Assembly (NCBI GenBank): GCA_028023455.1
Contig: JAQFVV010000030.1
Coordinates: forward strand, 2,066,501 to 2,130,500
Reading direction: 5' to 3'
From: Epiperipatus broadwayi
Taxonomy: Eukaryota > Onychophora > Udeonychophora > Euonychophora > Peripatidae
DNA: 64,000 nt
The notes under the pieces were generated by a model. That model was not told where the DNA came from. It saw only the letters and a list, made by a program, of their open reading frames with translations, and made no database searches. Made by a program: the position numbers and the translations under genes. Below, in pieces: positions 35,491 to 48,661 of the stretch. Within the stretch, counting starts at the first letter, position 1. Each line of letters opens with the position of its first letter.

Positions 35491-35549
35491 ATCCAAGGCT
35501 CCTCACTGATGAAAGCCACAAGCTAGAAACTAGTCTGGGGATATTGGAT
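35491..35549 (+). ncRNA. Hammerhead ribozyme, best preserved family 1 copy
   Basis: Complete 59-base minimal type I fold on the + strand: outer stem I ATCCAA (35491-35496) with TTGGAT (35544-35549); internal loop GGC against TA; inner stem I TCCTCA (35500-35505) with TGGGGA (35536-35541); core CTGATGA (35506-35512); stem II AGC-CACAA-GCT (35514-35524) flanked by A35513 and A35525; GAAA 35526-35529; stem III CTAG 35530-35533; cleavage dinucleotide TC 35534-35535, with scission predicted after C35535. The internal loop in stem I is where natural hammerheads make the stem I-stem II loop contact. Weak points are the A-A opposition at the start of stem II and the very short stem III, which in known minimal hammerheads favours dimeric folding. 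Confidence 0.78.
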
Positions 35550-35647
35550 GAGTATGCACTAGATAGGGATTTTATGCACAAGCCTTCTGGCCTTCATTGA
35601 TTACTCTGGCTTGCACTAAGTGGCACTACTGAGCAAGCATAAGAAAA

Positions 35648-36644
35648 GATTAAAATCTGAAATGCCGATTATGAAATATGTTGTTGCACAAATATGCTCT
35701 CATTGTTTTAAAATTGATGCAGAGATGATTGATGACATGAAAATTTCAAGTTGAATGGGTTCTATACAAATCTAAGTAATTGAAAATAATGATTTAAAAA
35801 ATGGAGAAACATTAAAAGAAAGCAATTATGGACTAAGAAAAGAGTGTTGATATTTAAATTATTTAGTATATAACAGATTGAAAATTCTACTCCATTTAAT
35901 AATCATATTGTTTAAAAAACTTGAATTGCAATTCTAACATCTTGAGTTCCGTTTGATCTTTCACATTGATGTCCACAGTAATTTCAATCTAATTTGAGAA
36001 ATGGCAATTTATAATTAATAAACAAGAGTACATAAAAACCAATTCAATTTCTTATGTAAACCAACTTCATCTTTATGCCACATTTTCTATTATCTCTTAT
36101 TTAAAGAAAATATTATATGGGAGGAAATCTTGTTTTTTCTTGATTCATGGAAAAATTACTTTTATCAAAATCTTTTATACATGGAAGACTAAAAGCATTA
36201 ACAAGCGTAAATTATACAAAATCACAATGTGTAACATTTGTTTAATATTTTCTATATAGTAGGACCCTTTATAATTTCAAATTCTTTACTTGCAAGACAA
36301 TGTAACCCTTATTATTATAAATTTTATCAAGTTCAAGGCAGTTTATTTGATGTGTTCAAGATATTCTCAAATTATTTAATTTGAAATATAAAATATTTCC
36401 AATATTCAAACTATCAATTTAGCATTAAACATTTTGATTAATTGAAATGTTATGATGTAAAAATTTGTATAATTCAATATTTTAAAGATGCATGTTAAAC
36501 GTATTTCTGTATTTATCAAAATATTTACATAGCTGTAAAAGAAAAATGCATAAAGTTTTTTGGCTCTCAGATTATGTACAAAGTTGTAATTTCATTTTTT
36601 TAAAAAATTTTATTAAATAGGTAAAAATCTTAATTTTGGCTTTT
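35648..36644. other. AT-rich stretch
   Basis: No supported feature. Confidence 0.4.
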
Positions 36645-36715
36645 TTTTTTTAAGTGTCAAAGCATTGACCAGGAAGTGAACCCGGCAGCTATGCTAACCA
36701 CAAGGCCACCAACTT
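36645..36715 (-). mobile_element. tRNA-derived SINE, short third copy
   Basis: On the - strand GGTGGCCTTGTGGTTAGCAT, GCCGGGTTCACTTCCTGG (B-box-like) and CTTTGACACTT plus an A-tail (T tract at 36643-36652 on the + strand). The anticodon-arm region is deleted relative to 5283-5400. Confidence 0.6.
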
Positions 36716-39700
36716 GCTTGACCAATTTTGGATTTGTTAATATAAATTCACTAACTTTTTTCCACCCTTTTGTCTTGATAACCTCATCATAAAAGCATTC
36801 CCATTATATTAATAGGAGCACATACTTTTATTGCAGATTCTAATCTTACATGGATAATTAAAACATTTTTTTAAGCATTATTTTCCCATGGTGAACTTTC
36901 AATTTTCTGCATTAACAAAATGAAAATGGAGAAAAAAAATGTCAACGGGAAAATTTAAAGAGTTAAACTTCTTTGGCAATTCATAAATCACTGATATAAT
37001 CAAGAAGGAAATACGGGTTGTTGTTTTTTTTGCAATACAAATAAGAACATTTAATATAAATAAATCCTGTGTGCATAACAGTAGAGTGGCAAATTGAAAA
37101 AAATTCTTGAATATATTTCCATTTGTGAGAATGTGAAAAGATCAGTTTAATCAACTGATTAAATCTATTATATTCATTCCCATAAATTTTAAGCCACAAA
37201 CACTATATGAATTTCCAAGCAGCTCATCATATGAGACTCACATTGCCAGCATATACAAATGAAATTGTTTTAGCTGCAGGATAATTCTACTTTACTTCAC
37301 TTCGATGTTAAAGTACTTTTCAGTACTGACACTTACCTAGCCCGCTAGAATGTGTATCTTAAAGAAAAAAGGACAAGTATGGACTGCTAAGTACACTCCG
37401 TGATATACCAGCCAGAACTCACCAAGATGACTTTCCCAGTTTCAGAACATCACCAAAAAATAGCCCTGAAATAGAGTTAGAGATGCAACCCTCTATTTAT
37501 TAACTATTGAATTTCTTTTTTATTATTGTAATTTTTTTTTTAATTTTGTTTTAATGTATATTGTTTATTAACGAATATTTTAATACACTGCAAAAGATAG
37601 TTGTACTGTGATTAGATTTGTGTATATTTATAATCAATGTTTAATTTTTAATCTTTAACATTTATATGATATCCCATAAATTTATCATTCTATTTGATTT
37701 TTTTTTTTTTATCAAACCAATTTATAAATGATTGATATTTTATTTAACTTATTTCATCGTAATGCCTCATTTTAAGAGTATTCTCACTTCATATGTGAAC
37801 ATATTGATTCTATATTAAGCAATTATACAGAATTGTTAGTAAAAAAATTCCAGTGATAATGCCAGGATGCATATTTATCTAGGGTCTTTCTTAAGAGAAG
37901 ATAGTGCCTGACTGTGAGTAACTAACTAACTTTTAAACCTGGTAATAATAAAACCCTGATAAATTAATATTCAGTGAAGTCCTCTGAGTTAGAATTTGGT
38001 GTATATATACCCAGAATGCCTTATACATATATTCACATAAGGGATATAGATTTGATCATCATTAAATTCGATTTTATTAGTTTATAGACATACTGACAAA
38101 ATATTAATTTTTAAAATGAAAAAAAAAACCCCATATATATACTAGAAGCATTGTCTGACAGTGTAGACATTTATTACTAGTATAGTATAAACATCATTAA
38201 TTAATTAAGAGGTTCCCTGTACAATATATAAACAAATTTCCAACAACTACCCTTCTGTCTTTTGTTTCTGTTTAATATTTCTTTCACCAATGTTTCTAAT
38301 GATTTTCTTTAACTAATGCTAATTTCGTACATATTTTATATATTCCAAGTTTTTTAGCCTTCTATTTTTATGTTGCCTCTCTCTCATATTCACTATTTTC
38401 CCATTATTGATGTTTTGCAATACTAATATTTTATATACTAAAACAATTAATGAGTTTTGATGTTGGAGTTATAAAACGGAAATTGCTATATAATGCATTA
38501 AAATTTCCCTTAGGAAAACACCATTATCTGCAGAGGTATACCAGTGAAATTACATTTTTCAAAAACTGAATTACCAGTTACCTGGAAACACATTTGTTCT
38601 CATTAAATAATCCTGTCATGTGATAGTGGTTTCAATCAATAAAGAAAATTAATTATTAATCTAATTACAAGTAGACAAGTCAAGAATCAATGGTCCATAA
38701 ATTGAGGAGTTAGAGGTTTTAAGTACCAACTCACAATCTTAAACATATTCATAAGTTATTTTTCTGTTTTGGAAAGATTTTGATGAAACATACTGTCATT
38801 ATCCTTTAAGGCTATAAAAAAACCATTTTAAAAATTATACTTCCTAAATTATTCTTATATCCATTTTATTATTTCTGTAATAATTCTTTACGGGTTTCAT
38901 CACTGATAAGAATTTGGAGATTTATCTGCATAGTCTTTTTTTTTAACATTAGTGATTCCAATTCCACGAAGTACTTCAGTATATAAAACATATAAAGCGT
39001 TAAAAACTGAAATTACAGGCAGGCTGATGCGTTGGTAATTGAAAATTATGAGTATAATCAAAACTTTGTATGAAAGTGAAGTCTCGAAGTATCGAACATA
39101 TATTATCCAGCAGTGTGTTGGTAATTGAAAATTTATAATCCAAATATTTACGTGAGTCAAAGTGTCAAAGAAATCATATTATTGAGTAGTAATCAAAATT
39201 ATTACATCTAATAAAATTTTAATACCAATGCATAAGAAACATTTAAAAAAAATGACAATCGGCCATTAAGAATAAGCTTACAATAAATATTTTAAGAAAA
39301 ATTCTGGAGAATTTACTCATAATAAGCTATTAATATTTAATAATATGTAATTTCAAAAATCTAAGAAAACAACTATTTAATAAGAAATTTTTTTTCCGTA
39401 AATGAAAAAAGTTGCCTTTTTGTATTTTCTCTATTTTAAAACTATAACCGTAAAGCATTTCTTTATATATTCATCCAAACTTTTTTTTTTAATCTTTTTT
39501 TACCCTTTTCTTAAATAAAGTAAAGTGTAAATTCTATAATTTCGTTAAATTTTTTTGTCTAACTAAAATTATAATTTGTCCTTTGTCATTTTATATCAAT
39601 TCAATTTTTACAAATTTAACCATTTTATTTAATATCTTTCAGCAAAGGATATTACTTTCTTATAAACAATTTTATTATATTTTAGTTAAATCTCTACTAA

Positions 39701-40189
39701 ATATTTTACTAATATAAAGGCATAAAAAGCATTTTGTTCTTATAATTATGCTTCCAGATACTATTTTGTACCATTAATTTTTTTTACCTAGAACATATTG
39801 TTACTAATTTAGATTTGTTAGGCTTTATATTATCAAACTAATTATATTTTTTCATATTCCTATTATATATAAGCTTTAATTGTTAATTGTGAAGTAAGTA
39901 CTTCTGAAGGGGGTGGGACACTATTTGATATATGTCTAGTAACTATTGCAAGTTTCATTACATCGTAAACAAAAAAATCTATAAATATTAATTATTTAAA
40001 TTTTCATAGTATTATTATCTATGTTTTAGACATAGCTTCTATTCATCTCTTCTCTCCCGACATTTTCCATACCCTGAGTATTTTGAAATCCATGCTTATC
40101 AGTATTATCACCAAAATTAACTTGAAAGTATATATTAATTAATTTGTTTTTTATAAAAAAAATTATATTTTGTACAATGCTTACATAAC
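36716..40189. other. Long stretch without recognised genes
   Basis: 3.5 kb of AT-rich sequence. Short open frames at 36981-37199 and 38900-39160 (-) show no domains or splice context. No RNA gene or recognised repeat was seen. Confidence 0.4.
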
Positions 40190-43100
40190 ACCCATCAACA
40201 TCAACAGTTTCGATTGCCTCTGCAATCTTATTCAGAACTATATAATATATACACACATATTCATAAATATACAAATATATAAAATATACAAATTGTATAA
40301 AAAAACATATACATATTCATAAAAATACACTAACATATACTTATATATCCTTTTAAATATATGAATACAAATAAAATAAATCCCTCAAACATTTTAATTT
40401 TAATCTTCTTCCTTTCCTTTTATTAAAATTCTTTAAAATTTTCCTGTACATTTTATATATATTTTTTAATTTTTCCCATATATATTTTTATACTGCATTC
40501 TCGTGCTATCATTTTATATCTTTCAAATATTACACTTATTTTTTTTTTGTTACCCTTATCCTTTATTTTATTTCTTCTTTGTAATTCATCTTTATAACTT
40601 CATATCCTGTCCCCATAATTTATAATTAGATACTACATTTACAATATATTAACACTATCTTATTTATGTACCAATTCTTACCTATTTCATTCCTTTTTAC
40701 TTCTATTTTATACCTACATAAAACCTTTAATTTTTTACTTTATATATCTCCTATATATAAAAACCTAACCTTTAAACTTTTCTAAATATTCTACATTTAA
40801 AATCTATATAAAACACTTCCTGTGAAACCATGTTTAATTCCTATTTATTTTCTTCATTTTATTATTATAATAATAATCTTAACTAACGCTAACACTTAAT
40901 TCTTACTTTTATCGTTTTTAATCTTCATTATTTCCCACTTTCCATTTTCTTTTACAGTTAAACCATTTTTCAATTTATTTTACATTTAAATCTATAGCTT
41001 CCATACTTTAGCTCCCTCTATTGCTTTTTTTACTGATTAATTTTTTACCTTAATTTTCTTATACTTTTATTATAACTTATTTTAAAATTTTCCTCAATCC
41101 TAAATCTTTATTCATTCTGGGCATAATACTATTTATATAAATAGCTTCTTTAACCTTTTCCCCCCTCCTACATTCTGTAAAATGTAACATTTTAATACAC
41201 TTTATCAAACTCATGTCATCTCCAATGTGTGCATATATATTGGCAAATTCCTACCATATTTATGCTGTATCAATCTCTTATAAATTGAATTCTTAGTCTC
41301 TCCCACATAATTCATCTCTTTATTTTTAACTTTACAATCCTTACAATTAATTTCATAACCTCCATTAACTTTATTATAATGTTTTATTCAAACATTCATA
41401 TTTATTCTCTAATATTCCTATTATATTTTTTCTTTTTTTATTAACTATTTTTACTTTCAATAATTCAGTAAACTTTTAATTAATTTTGTTTATAATCCTA
41501 TTTAAATTTTTAACTATATAATTATTTCCTGTTTTTAAATCTACATAAGCTGTTTCTTTTTTTGTTATCTCATTCTTTATATTTATCTTTCATCTTCTTT
41601 TCTATCTTTTTAATACTGTTATTCACAAACTTTTCTGGATATTCATAACTTATTAATTCTTCTTTAACTTTTTTTGCTTAATATACTCATCTTCATCTGA
41701 ACAATAATTTATTGCCTTATAAATTCTAGAATATATTGTATTTCTCTTATATTTTATATCTATATTAGAAAACCAATTAGCAATATTATATATTTCTTAT
41801 ACATTGATGTTTGTATCTTATGTTTCCCTTCCTTATATTTCTTTAATTCTATATCTAAATATACCATTCTATCATTTTCCTCCTTTTCCACAGTAAATTT
41901 AATCCCTTCATCTATTCTTAACTTCTTCAATAAATAAATCTGCCTCTGTGACCTGTTAAATATTAATAAATAATCACCACGTATCTCCTAATAAATATTG
42001 GGGCATAACACTTTCTAACATTACCTTTTCTAATTCTTTCATATAAATTGTAATTAAAACCCCACTTAAAGCTCCCCCTATTAGCAAACCTTTCTTTTGC
42101 TTATAAAAACCTTCTTTATACTTAAATATTATTTCCTTACAACATATTTCTATAATTTGTTTTAATTTTTCTATAAGTATTTCCATACTTTTATTTTCTC
42201 TTTCATATCTACCAGTTAATATTTCTATTGCTTTTTTTACATTAATGTTCGTATACATTGATACAACATCCATCTTAACCAAAGTTAACCTATAATTATT
42301 ATATTTATCTACTACCTCTGTTATATCATTTATTAAAATATTATTTTTTATAAATGAACTGCTTCCTTTATCTATATATTTTTTCAGTACTTTATTCGCT
42401 ATTCATTTAGAAATTTTATTAAAATATGATCTTTTTCATTTATAACTGGTCTTAATGGTATACCTTCTTTTAATATTTTAGGTGTCCCATAAATTTTAGC
42501 TACATTACAATCTTTTACTCCTAAAAAATCATATGTACTATAATCAATTATTTTTTCTTTATATAATTCTCTTATCAACCTATAAACTCTTACATTTAAT
42601 AACTTAGTATCATCTTTAATTATCTTTTCAAATTTGTTATCTTTTAACATAATATCCATGTTCTTTATATAATCTCTCTTATTCATCATTACTGATTTAT
42701 TCCCTTTATTTGATTTCATAAATATAATTTCTTCTTTATATTTATTTTTTATCTCTTTTACTTCTCTTACCATTACTATATTTTTATCAACTTTATTACT
42801 TTTTTTATTATTACAATTTCTTATCTTATAAATCATATTTATTTCATTATTAAATTCCTCCATCCATATTTTATGATTTTTAATAATTTTATTAACTTTC
42901 ACATTTTGATGTTATACTTTTCTTCTAAAAATTTTTGTGCTATTTTTTCTTTGTTTTCAACTCTATAATGTCATTATTTTTACTATATCCATACGGTACA
43001 TATTTAATTCTTTTGTTTATTATATTCTTCTCTTCACCTGTTAACTCTATAGATGTCATATTAAAAATTACATTTTCATTTTTATTCATTCTTTCCTTAT

Positions 43101-43700
43101 ATCCTCCACTCTTTCTCATTCTTTAAACTTAAATTTTTTTTACCATGTCTTAATTTTGTATTAATATTAATATTCTTCTTTGTATCACATAATCTTCTGA
43201 ATTTCTTTTCTTCTCTGGTTATTTTTGTTGTTAATTCCTTCTCCATCTCCATTATACCTTTATATAACTTTCTTTTAGTTCCATAACATTTATCAATATA
43301 TACGTTTAATAATTTTTTTTCAATCATTTCTACAGATTTTTTCTTCTTTAATAACAATTTCCTATGATTATCAATTCTAATAAACCTAGAAATCACATCC
43401 ATCTTTTTACATTTTTTTAAAAAACCTCTATCATTATTAACATTATTCAATTTTAGCATCAATTTCCATCTTTTATTCAAATAGTTCTTTACTTCCTCAT
43501 CTTCTTTGTTTTATATAATCCAACAAATCTTTAATATTCCTTATATTCTCCATGTATCCAATCACATATACATATGTATCTTCTTCTTTCTATATCTAAA
43601 AAGTAGTAACTTCTTATCTTCTCCACTGAATTATTTAATCTTATTTGATGGAATGAATAAAAACAGTATAATTTCTATAACTTTATTCTTCCAAATTTAA
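40190..43700 (-). mobile_element. Decayed Penelope-like retroelement
   Basis: The - strand carries an N-terminal region, Penelope-type RT, a linker and a GIY-YIG endonuclease in the canonical order, then a long 3' region ending near 40207 with CTGAATAAGATTGCAGAGGC then AATCGAAACTG. The strand is conspicuously purine-rich. The 5' limit is set only by composition. No flanking direct repeats were identified. Confidence 0.8.
41120..43480 (-). pseudogene. Penelope-like RT-GIY-YIG protein, frameshifted
   Basis: From the N terminus: a Lys-rich segment (43097-43480, MDVISRFIRIDNHRKLLLKK), then GIPLRPVINEKDHILIKFLN (42399-42470), the PLE motif that precedes the RT catalytic region. MVKMDVVSMYTNINVKKAIE (42220-42282) carries the first catalytic Asp, and YKQKKGLLIGGALSGVLITI then YMKELEK (42025-42110) follows. 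The YxDD box falls at a short deletion: RYV is visible at about 41978-41986 and the frame changes immediately after. Downstream, INCKDCKVKNKEMNYVGETK then NSIYKRLIQHKYG (41245-41355) is the CX2C plus YVGET part of the GIY-YIG nuclease. Several frameshifts and stops make it inactive. Confidence 0.8.
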
Positions 43701-46700
43701 GTTTCTCATTGTTTATTTTACTGTAGTTATCTTTTCTGTGTTTAATAAAAACAACCAAAGATCTCATAGGAAAGTGAAATGCTTGTTGAACATCATATTT
43801 TATTCTCTAGTTCTTCTGAAGACAATATTTTCTTACCTGTAGACCAGAATCCAAAAAATTTATTCTTTTAAACAGAAATTTTTTTAATTTTTGCTCTACA
43901 TTTTGTGCTTATAATCTAATCAATTCATAAAGTTCTTGATAATTTGGAGAGTATAGGTAATACCAGAAGAAATTCCATCTTCACAATCAGTCATGGTTTA
44001 AGTCTTAAAAGGGGATATTTTCACAATGATGACAATTGCAATAAATGAAAGAATATTCAGAAAATGATTACTTGATTTGTAGATTTTTTAAACACATAAA
44101 TATCCATCATCCAACGATACAATCATTGTGATATTTAGTTAGTTCTTTCCTGATGTAAAAATGTCTTTAATTTTCTTGTATCCTGAAGTCAACTTGACAA
44201 TATTGATGTGTTTTACAGCAGTAGCCATTTTCAGAATGTTTGGTAAGCCATAGAAAATACCACTAACTATTCAAACTGTCGTTTAGGATTACTATAGTAT
44301 CATCAAATATAGTAGAGTCGGGAAACATTCTGCATCGCTGATTAGAAGCCGCATAAACACTACAAGAAAAATAAGAAAGGTAACTATAATGATTTTTGAT
44401 ATATAAAAACACTCTTTGGATTGAGTAATATATTTAATAAAAAAAATCATTAAAGAATTCAGTTATAATGCTTAAAACGTACGCTGTATATTAACTTAAG
44501 TAAAAATAATTGTTTACAATAATGTTAAAATTTAATATATATTTTACACCCAACATTATCTCAAAACCCCAGCTTAATTAATATACTTTATAGTATATAC
44601 ACAAACATTACTTCTAAAATTTTGATTTTAAATTAATATTTCAACACAATTATAATTTATTTCTAATATTCAAATTATACAGGTAAATTAAAAATATTTT
44701 AAAAAGTCATTAGTTATTTGCTAACCTATTCAACAAGGAGCCAAATGTGACCCGACTTTCCGCACACGAGTTTCTTTCAGTAGTGAAATTGACAATGCGG
44801 TGTAATGCTACAAATTATAATTGAACTTTATTTTATTAATACGCATGCGTAAAGAAATACAGAATATTAAAAGCTAGTTTAGTGAGACCTCTATTGATAG
44901 TTTATAGAAATATTAAAAACGTTTCTAATAATAAAAGAAAGTACTATACTGTCTATATTGTAAAATAATATCGTTATAAAGTTTAAATAAATCACTGCAA
45001 CTTTATTAATAATTTCTGAGAGTATTTGTCGCATGTTAAACAAAATACTTATAAATATTAATTTAAAGATAAATGAAAAGAATTATTAATATTCTAATTC
45101 CAAAACGTAACTCGGTATATTACTTTTGAAATAAATCTAAACGTGTAGGTGGCGCTGAAATTCTTCTTTGTTAAGCTCTAATGTTGCAAAGTCCCTATCA
45201 CTTAACTAAGTTATGATATATATATTAGAGCACTTATTGCATACTGCAGCCATTTTAAATTTATCTTGCTTAGTAAAGATATAATCAATCCATTAGAGAA
45301 AGTAACAGGTTGTAAAATTTATGTAGAGATTAGTCAGCAACTTAGTGAAGATCCGCTGCAGTTGCAAGGTAAAGAAATAATATCGAACAAGAGCCAGAAA
45401 ACTTAAATATTTGGGAATTAATATACCGTAACTTATCGCAGGATTTTAATTAATCTCTTAAAATTGAACTTTAAGTTAAATCGATAAAACATCCATATAA
45501 ATAGTGTTAAATTTAAAAAGGACTATATTAATTTATATAAATCTGTTTTATGTGTATATGCAAAACACATTTGAAAAATATACATATTTAATACAGCTGA
45601 AAATGTGTGTGCTTGGAGTAAACTAACAATTTAAATGTTTTTACATTTTAATATTTAATTGAAATTTACTCGCCCACAATCTATGAGAAAATAACTGTCT
45701 ATATTAGCAAACAATAAAGAAAAGACTACTCTCAACTATCTTTTAAGTTTGCGATATTAATTAGCTTTGTTTACTAACATTGTTTCAGAATAAATATATT
45801 CCCCAAATTTATTATATTTATTTTGAATATATTAATCCTGATTTAGCTGAAATAAGAAAAAAACAGATTGTATTAAAAACTATGCATTTGCAAACGTTAA
45901 AAGTTACTAAACTAAAAAAGAAAATGTTTTGATCTCTTTAAAAAGTAATATTTTTAGACCTGCTTAATTTTAGATGTATTATAATTCATAAACAAACTGA
46001 CTAATCCAACAAGAAACTTGAATTTAAAACTAGGTGATGAACACAAATTAGTTACTAATTACATTCTCAGACAATCATTACTGTTCATTCCAGCGAATAC
46101 TGCTATAAAAATTATAAGGTATTGAAAATTATCGTAAATTAGTTGCACAAATGCAACATTTAGTTGAACTAGTTACTAATGTAACTGTTAGACTTAAGCA
46201 GTGAAATGTTGTGTAACTATAATTGAATTCTACTTGTTATTAATTTCAAACTCAATAATGGGTAATATAAAGTTGTTTCTATTGTAAACAATACATTGAT
46301 ATTTGATTATTAATAAGATTTGCATCTAAACATTTCTATTATTCATTCATAGTCTAGGCAGAGTTAAAATTTCCTAAAAAATGGAATGCTGGTAAAAGTA
46401 ATGATAGTTCTATTGAAACTTAAATCATAATAGTTGAGCAAAAAAAAAAAATTTAAGTGGAGAAAATACAATAGCTAATATAATATTTTTATAAGTCTTT
46501 GAGGATCATCAACCTATAAAAAATCTCTGTTCTGTGTATACCTGTAGGAACTGACAAATTTGAGTAAGTAGTGAGCTGATTTTTAGCAATTTACTTTTCC
46601 TCCCAGACTATAACTAAAAATTGTGCAAAAATACCACTTAACATATCAGGAAAATTATGAGAATGCAGTGAATTTTATGTCATTGAATTTAGAAAAATTT

Positions 46701-48019
46701 AAAGAATTTTTAAATGATGTTTTGTGATGTAGAAGAGTATAGTTTAAGAATTGTACTTTTAATGGATTTTAGCATCATACTAATGATTTTGCAGTGATCC
46801 AAACACTTCTGAGTCAATCGCTGATCAAGCTTATTAGCTATTCAAAAATTATTTTTCCAGTATTAAAGTGGATAAGCAGAGTAATAAATTTGTTCACAGA
46901 TCAATTTATAATAATCAGTTTTATTTATTACTGTCATTATGCGAGTTGCATTTAACCATCCTGTTTCACACGAAAAAGTAATAGATGAGCAGTATAAAAT
47001 GCAATGACTAAGTCTATAAAAAGGCAAAATGAAGTATACCACATTAAAAATTTAAAGGATATTAATTCACCGTTAATATTCAAATTAACATAAACACGAG
47101 TAATGGAATATGATTTTGACTAACAATCTCCATTATCTAAAAATGATAATTGGATATCGATTCTTAAATTGAGTACGTTATTGTAGCAAAATAGTAAGGT
47201 AATCAGTAAATTGGTGAAAATATTAATAATGATCAAATTGTTTATAGTAGCGTTTTGCAACGTAATAGATTGAAATTAAATCAGTTATTTAGGATACCTT
47301 TGGTTAAAGAAAACAAGAGTTAAAATTAGACGGCTGTAAATTTAGCAATATAATAGATTTGAAAAGTAATATATTGTCAGCAGATCTGTTGCTTACCCAA
47401 AATTACAAATATTAAATTATATTGTGTAGTTGTCTAATAAAAGCCTAGTCCTACAATTATATTGAATTCATAAAAGTAACTTAGTTGATTTAAGACATCA
47501 AGTAGTTATCACTCTGGGAAGTTATGGTAATTATTTTACCTACTGAATTGCAATCATCCAGGAATAATTTAAATGAAAAATATTGACTTTGTTAATATTT
47601 GATGACCAGATTCATCTTCAGATATTGAATCTGAGATACACAACTGCATATATTGTAAGGCAATTCAAAACAAGCAACCTTATCTAAACATTGATTTATA
47701 AATACTTGTAATGACTATGATATTCTATGATAGTGTCTATTGAAGACATGAAACTCTTTGTTACTCATTGTATTTCCAAAACTTGTATCCTATAAAATTC
47801 AGACTTGTGTTTCAATAAATATGCGATAATGTAGTAACATTATATATCCACTTGGAAAGATGGTCCAATAAACAAAAAGAGCACTCAACAAAAATTCTTT
47901 ATGAAGTTTGAACATTTCTTAATTAGAATGCTATTACTGTCATGTGTAAATTATTAGCTGATGTATTCGTGAAGCTTTTTTGAAAGAAAACAGTTAAGTA
48001 GAAAATGTTTTATGCTATA
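43701..48019. other. Unassigned stretch
   Basis: 4.3 kb without a convincing gene. Around 47935-47990 the + strand reads KLLADVFVKLFLKENS, which might be the end of a decayed copia-like RNase H, but this is weak. No other feature was seen. Confidence 0.3.
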
Positions 48020-48023
48020 TTTA

Positions 48024-48146
48024 GAGCTTGCAAATAAGCTCTTAACAAGCTTCGCAGAATCCCAACCCCAGACCGTTTTCTGTTACTGGCTTCCTCAGTG
48101 AAGTGCTAAGATATTCAAGAGCTTATTTGCGAGCTCTATGTATAAC
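48024..48146 (-). mobile_element. Inverted repeat around a decayed hammerhead (family 3)
   Basis: AGAGCTTGCAAATAAGCTCT at 48022-48041 pairs with AGAGCTTATTTGCGAGCTCT at 48119-48138, bracketing the hammerhead-like centre. The arms could extend stem I of the ribozyme. Confidence 0.6.
48065..48104 (-). ncRNA. Decayed hammerhead-like motif
   Basis: On the - strand: ACTTCA, CTGAGGA, AGCCAGTAACA, GAAA, ACGG, TC, TGGGGT. Stem I pairs over six positions (two G-U) and the cores are intact, but stem II no longer pairs and stem III is doubtful. Probably inactive. Confidence 0.45.
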
Positions 48147-48661
48147 ATTTGTAATACAAGCTTGTTAAATTAGATCATATGACATCTGAATTGATTTCTT
48201 TGTAATGTTTTATGCTATATATATGTAGACTTTTGAAAGTTTTTTACATCATCATAGAAAACAACTGAGACTCCAATATAAAAATGAAGAAAACATTTAA
48301 GATGTCAGCAGAGAAGTTGAGCTGGAAAGGATCAAACGGTTATCACAGAAGAAATCAGTCATGAATAAAACAAAAACCATAATAGAAGTTGACCGAGAAT
48401 TAGAAATAAACAACTGTCCTGAAGACCAAGAGCAGTTTTTTTTCACCCTATTTTTGAACTATTTACTGTGAATTTAATTTAATTAAGAGATACCATATGG
48501 TATAATTCTATGATTTCCCCATTCCCAAACTTAGATTCTAGCTTTTACACTATTACCATATGGGGCCCAGTGATTATTTAAGTTTAGAAGATGGCTTTAG
48601 AAAGTGATAAGGATAACTGTCTAGGAAACATATGAAAAAGTCACGATACTGTTGGTATCTT
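48147..48661. other. AT-rich stretch
   Basis: No supported feature. Confidence 0.35.

Larger units (their letters stand above)
34891..35647. mobile_element. Largest family 1 foldback, about 750 bp, two hammerheads
   Basis: The antisense arm runs from AAACAGGCAAAACTCTCC (34893) through the antisense hammerhead, the internal region and the block ending TTCTTATGCTTGCTG near 35310. The sense arm begins at about 35320 (ACACTAAAATGCATGGGTAC) and runs through the sense hammerhead to GAGCAAGCATAAG. A deletion near 35630 removes GTATGGAGAGTTTTGCCTG. The internal region (AAAGAACCAAAGAC-type, then ATTGAAAACAATATTTTC) is the fullest in the window. No target duplication was found. The open frame at 34919-35173 is just this repeat. 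Confidence 0.85.

Noticed and set aside
36716-40189. Search for a host gene in the largest empty stretch
   Set aside because: Only short T-rich open frames without domains were found.
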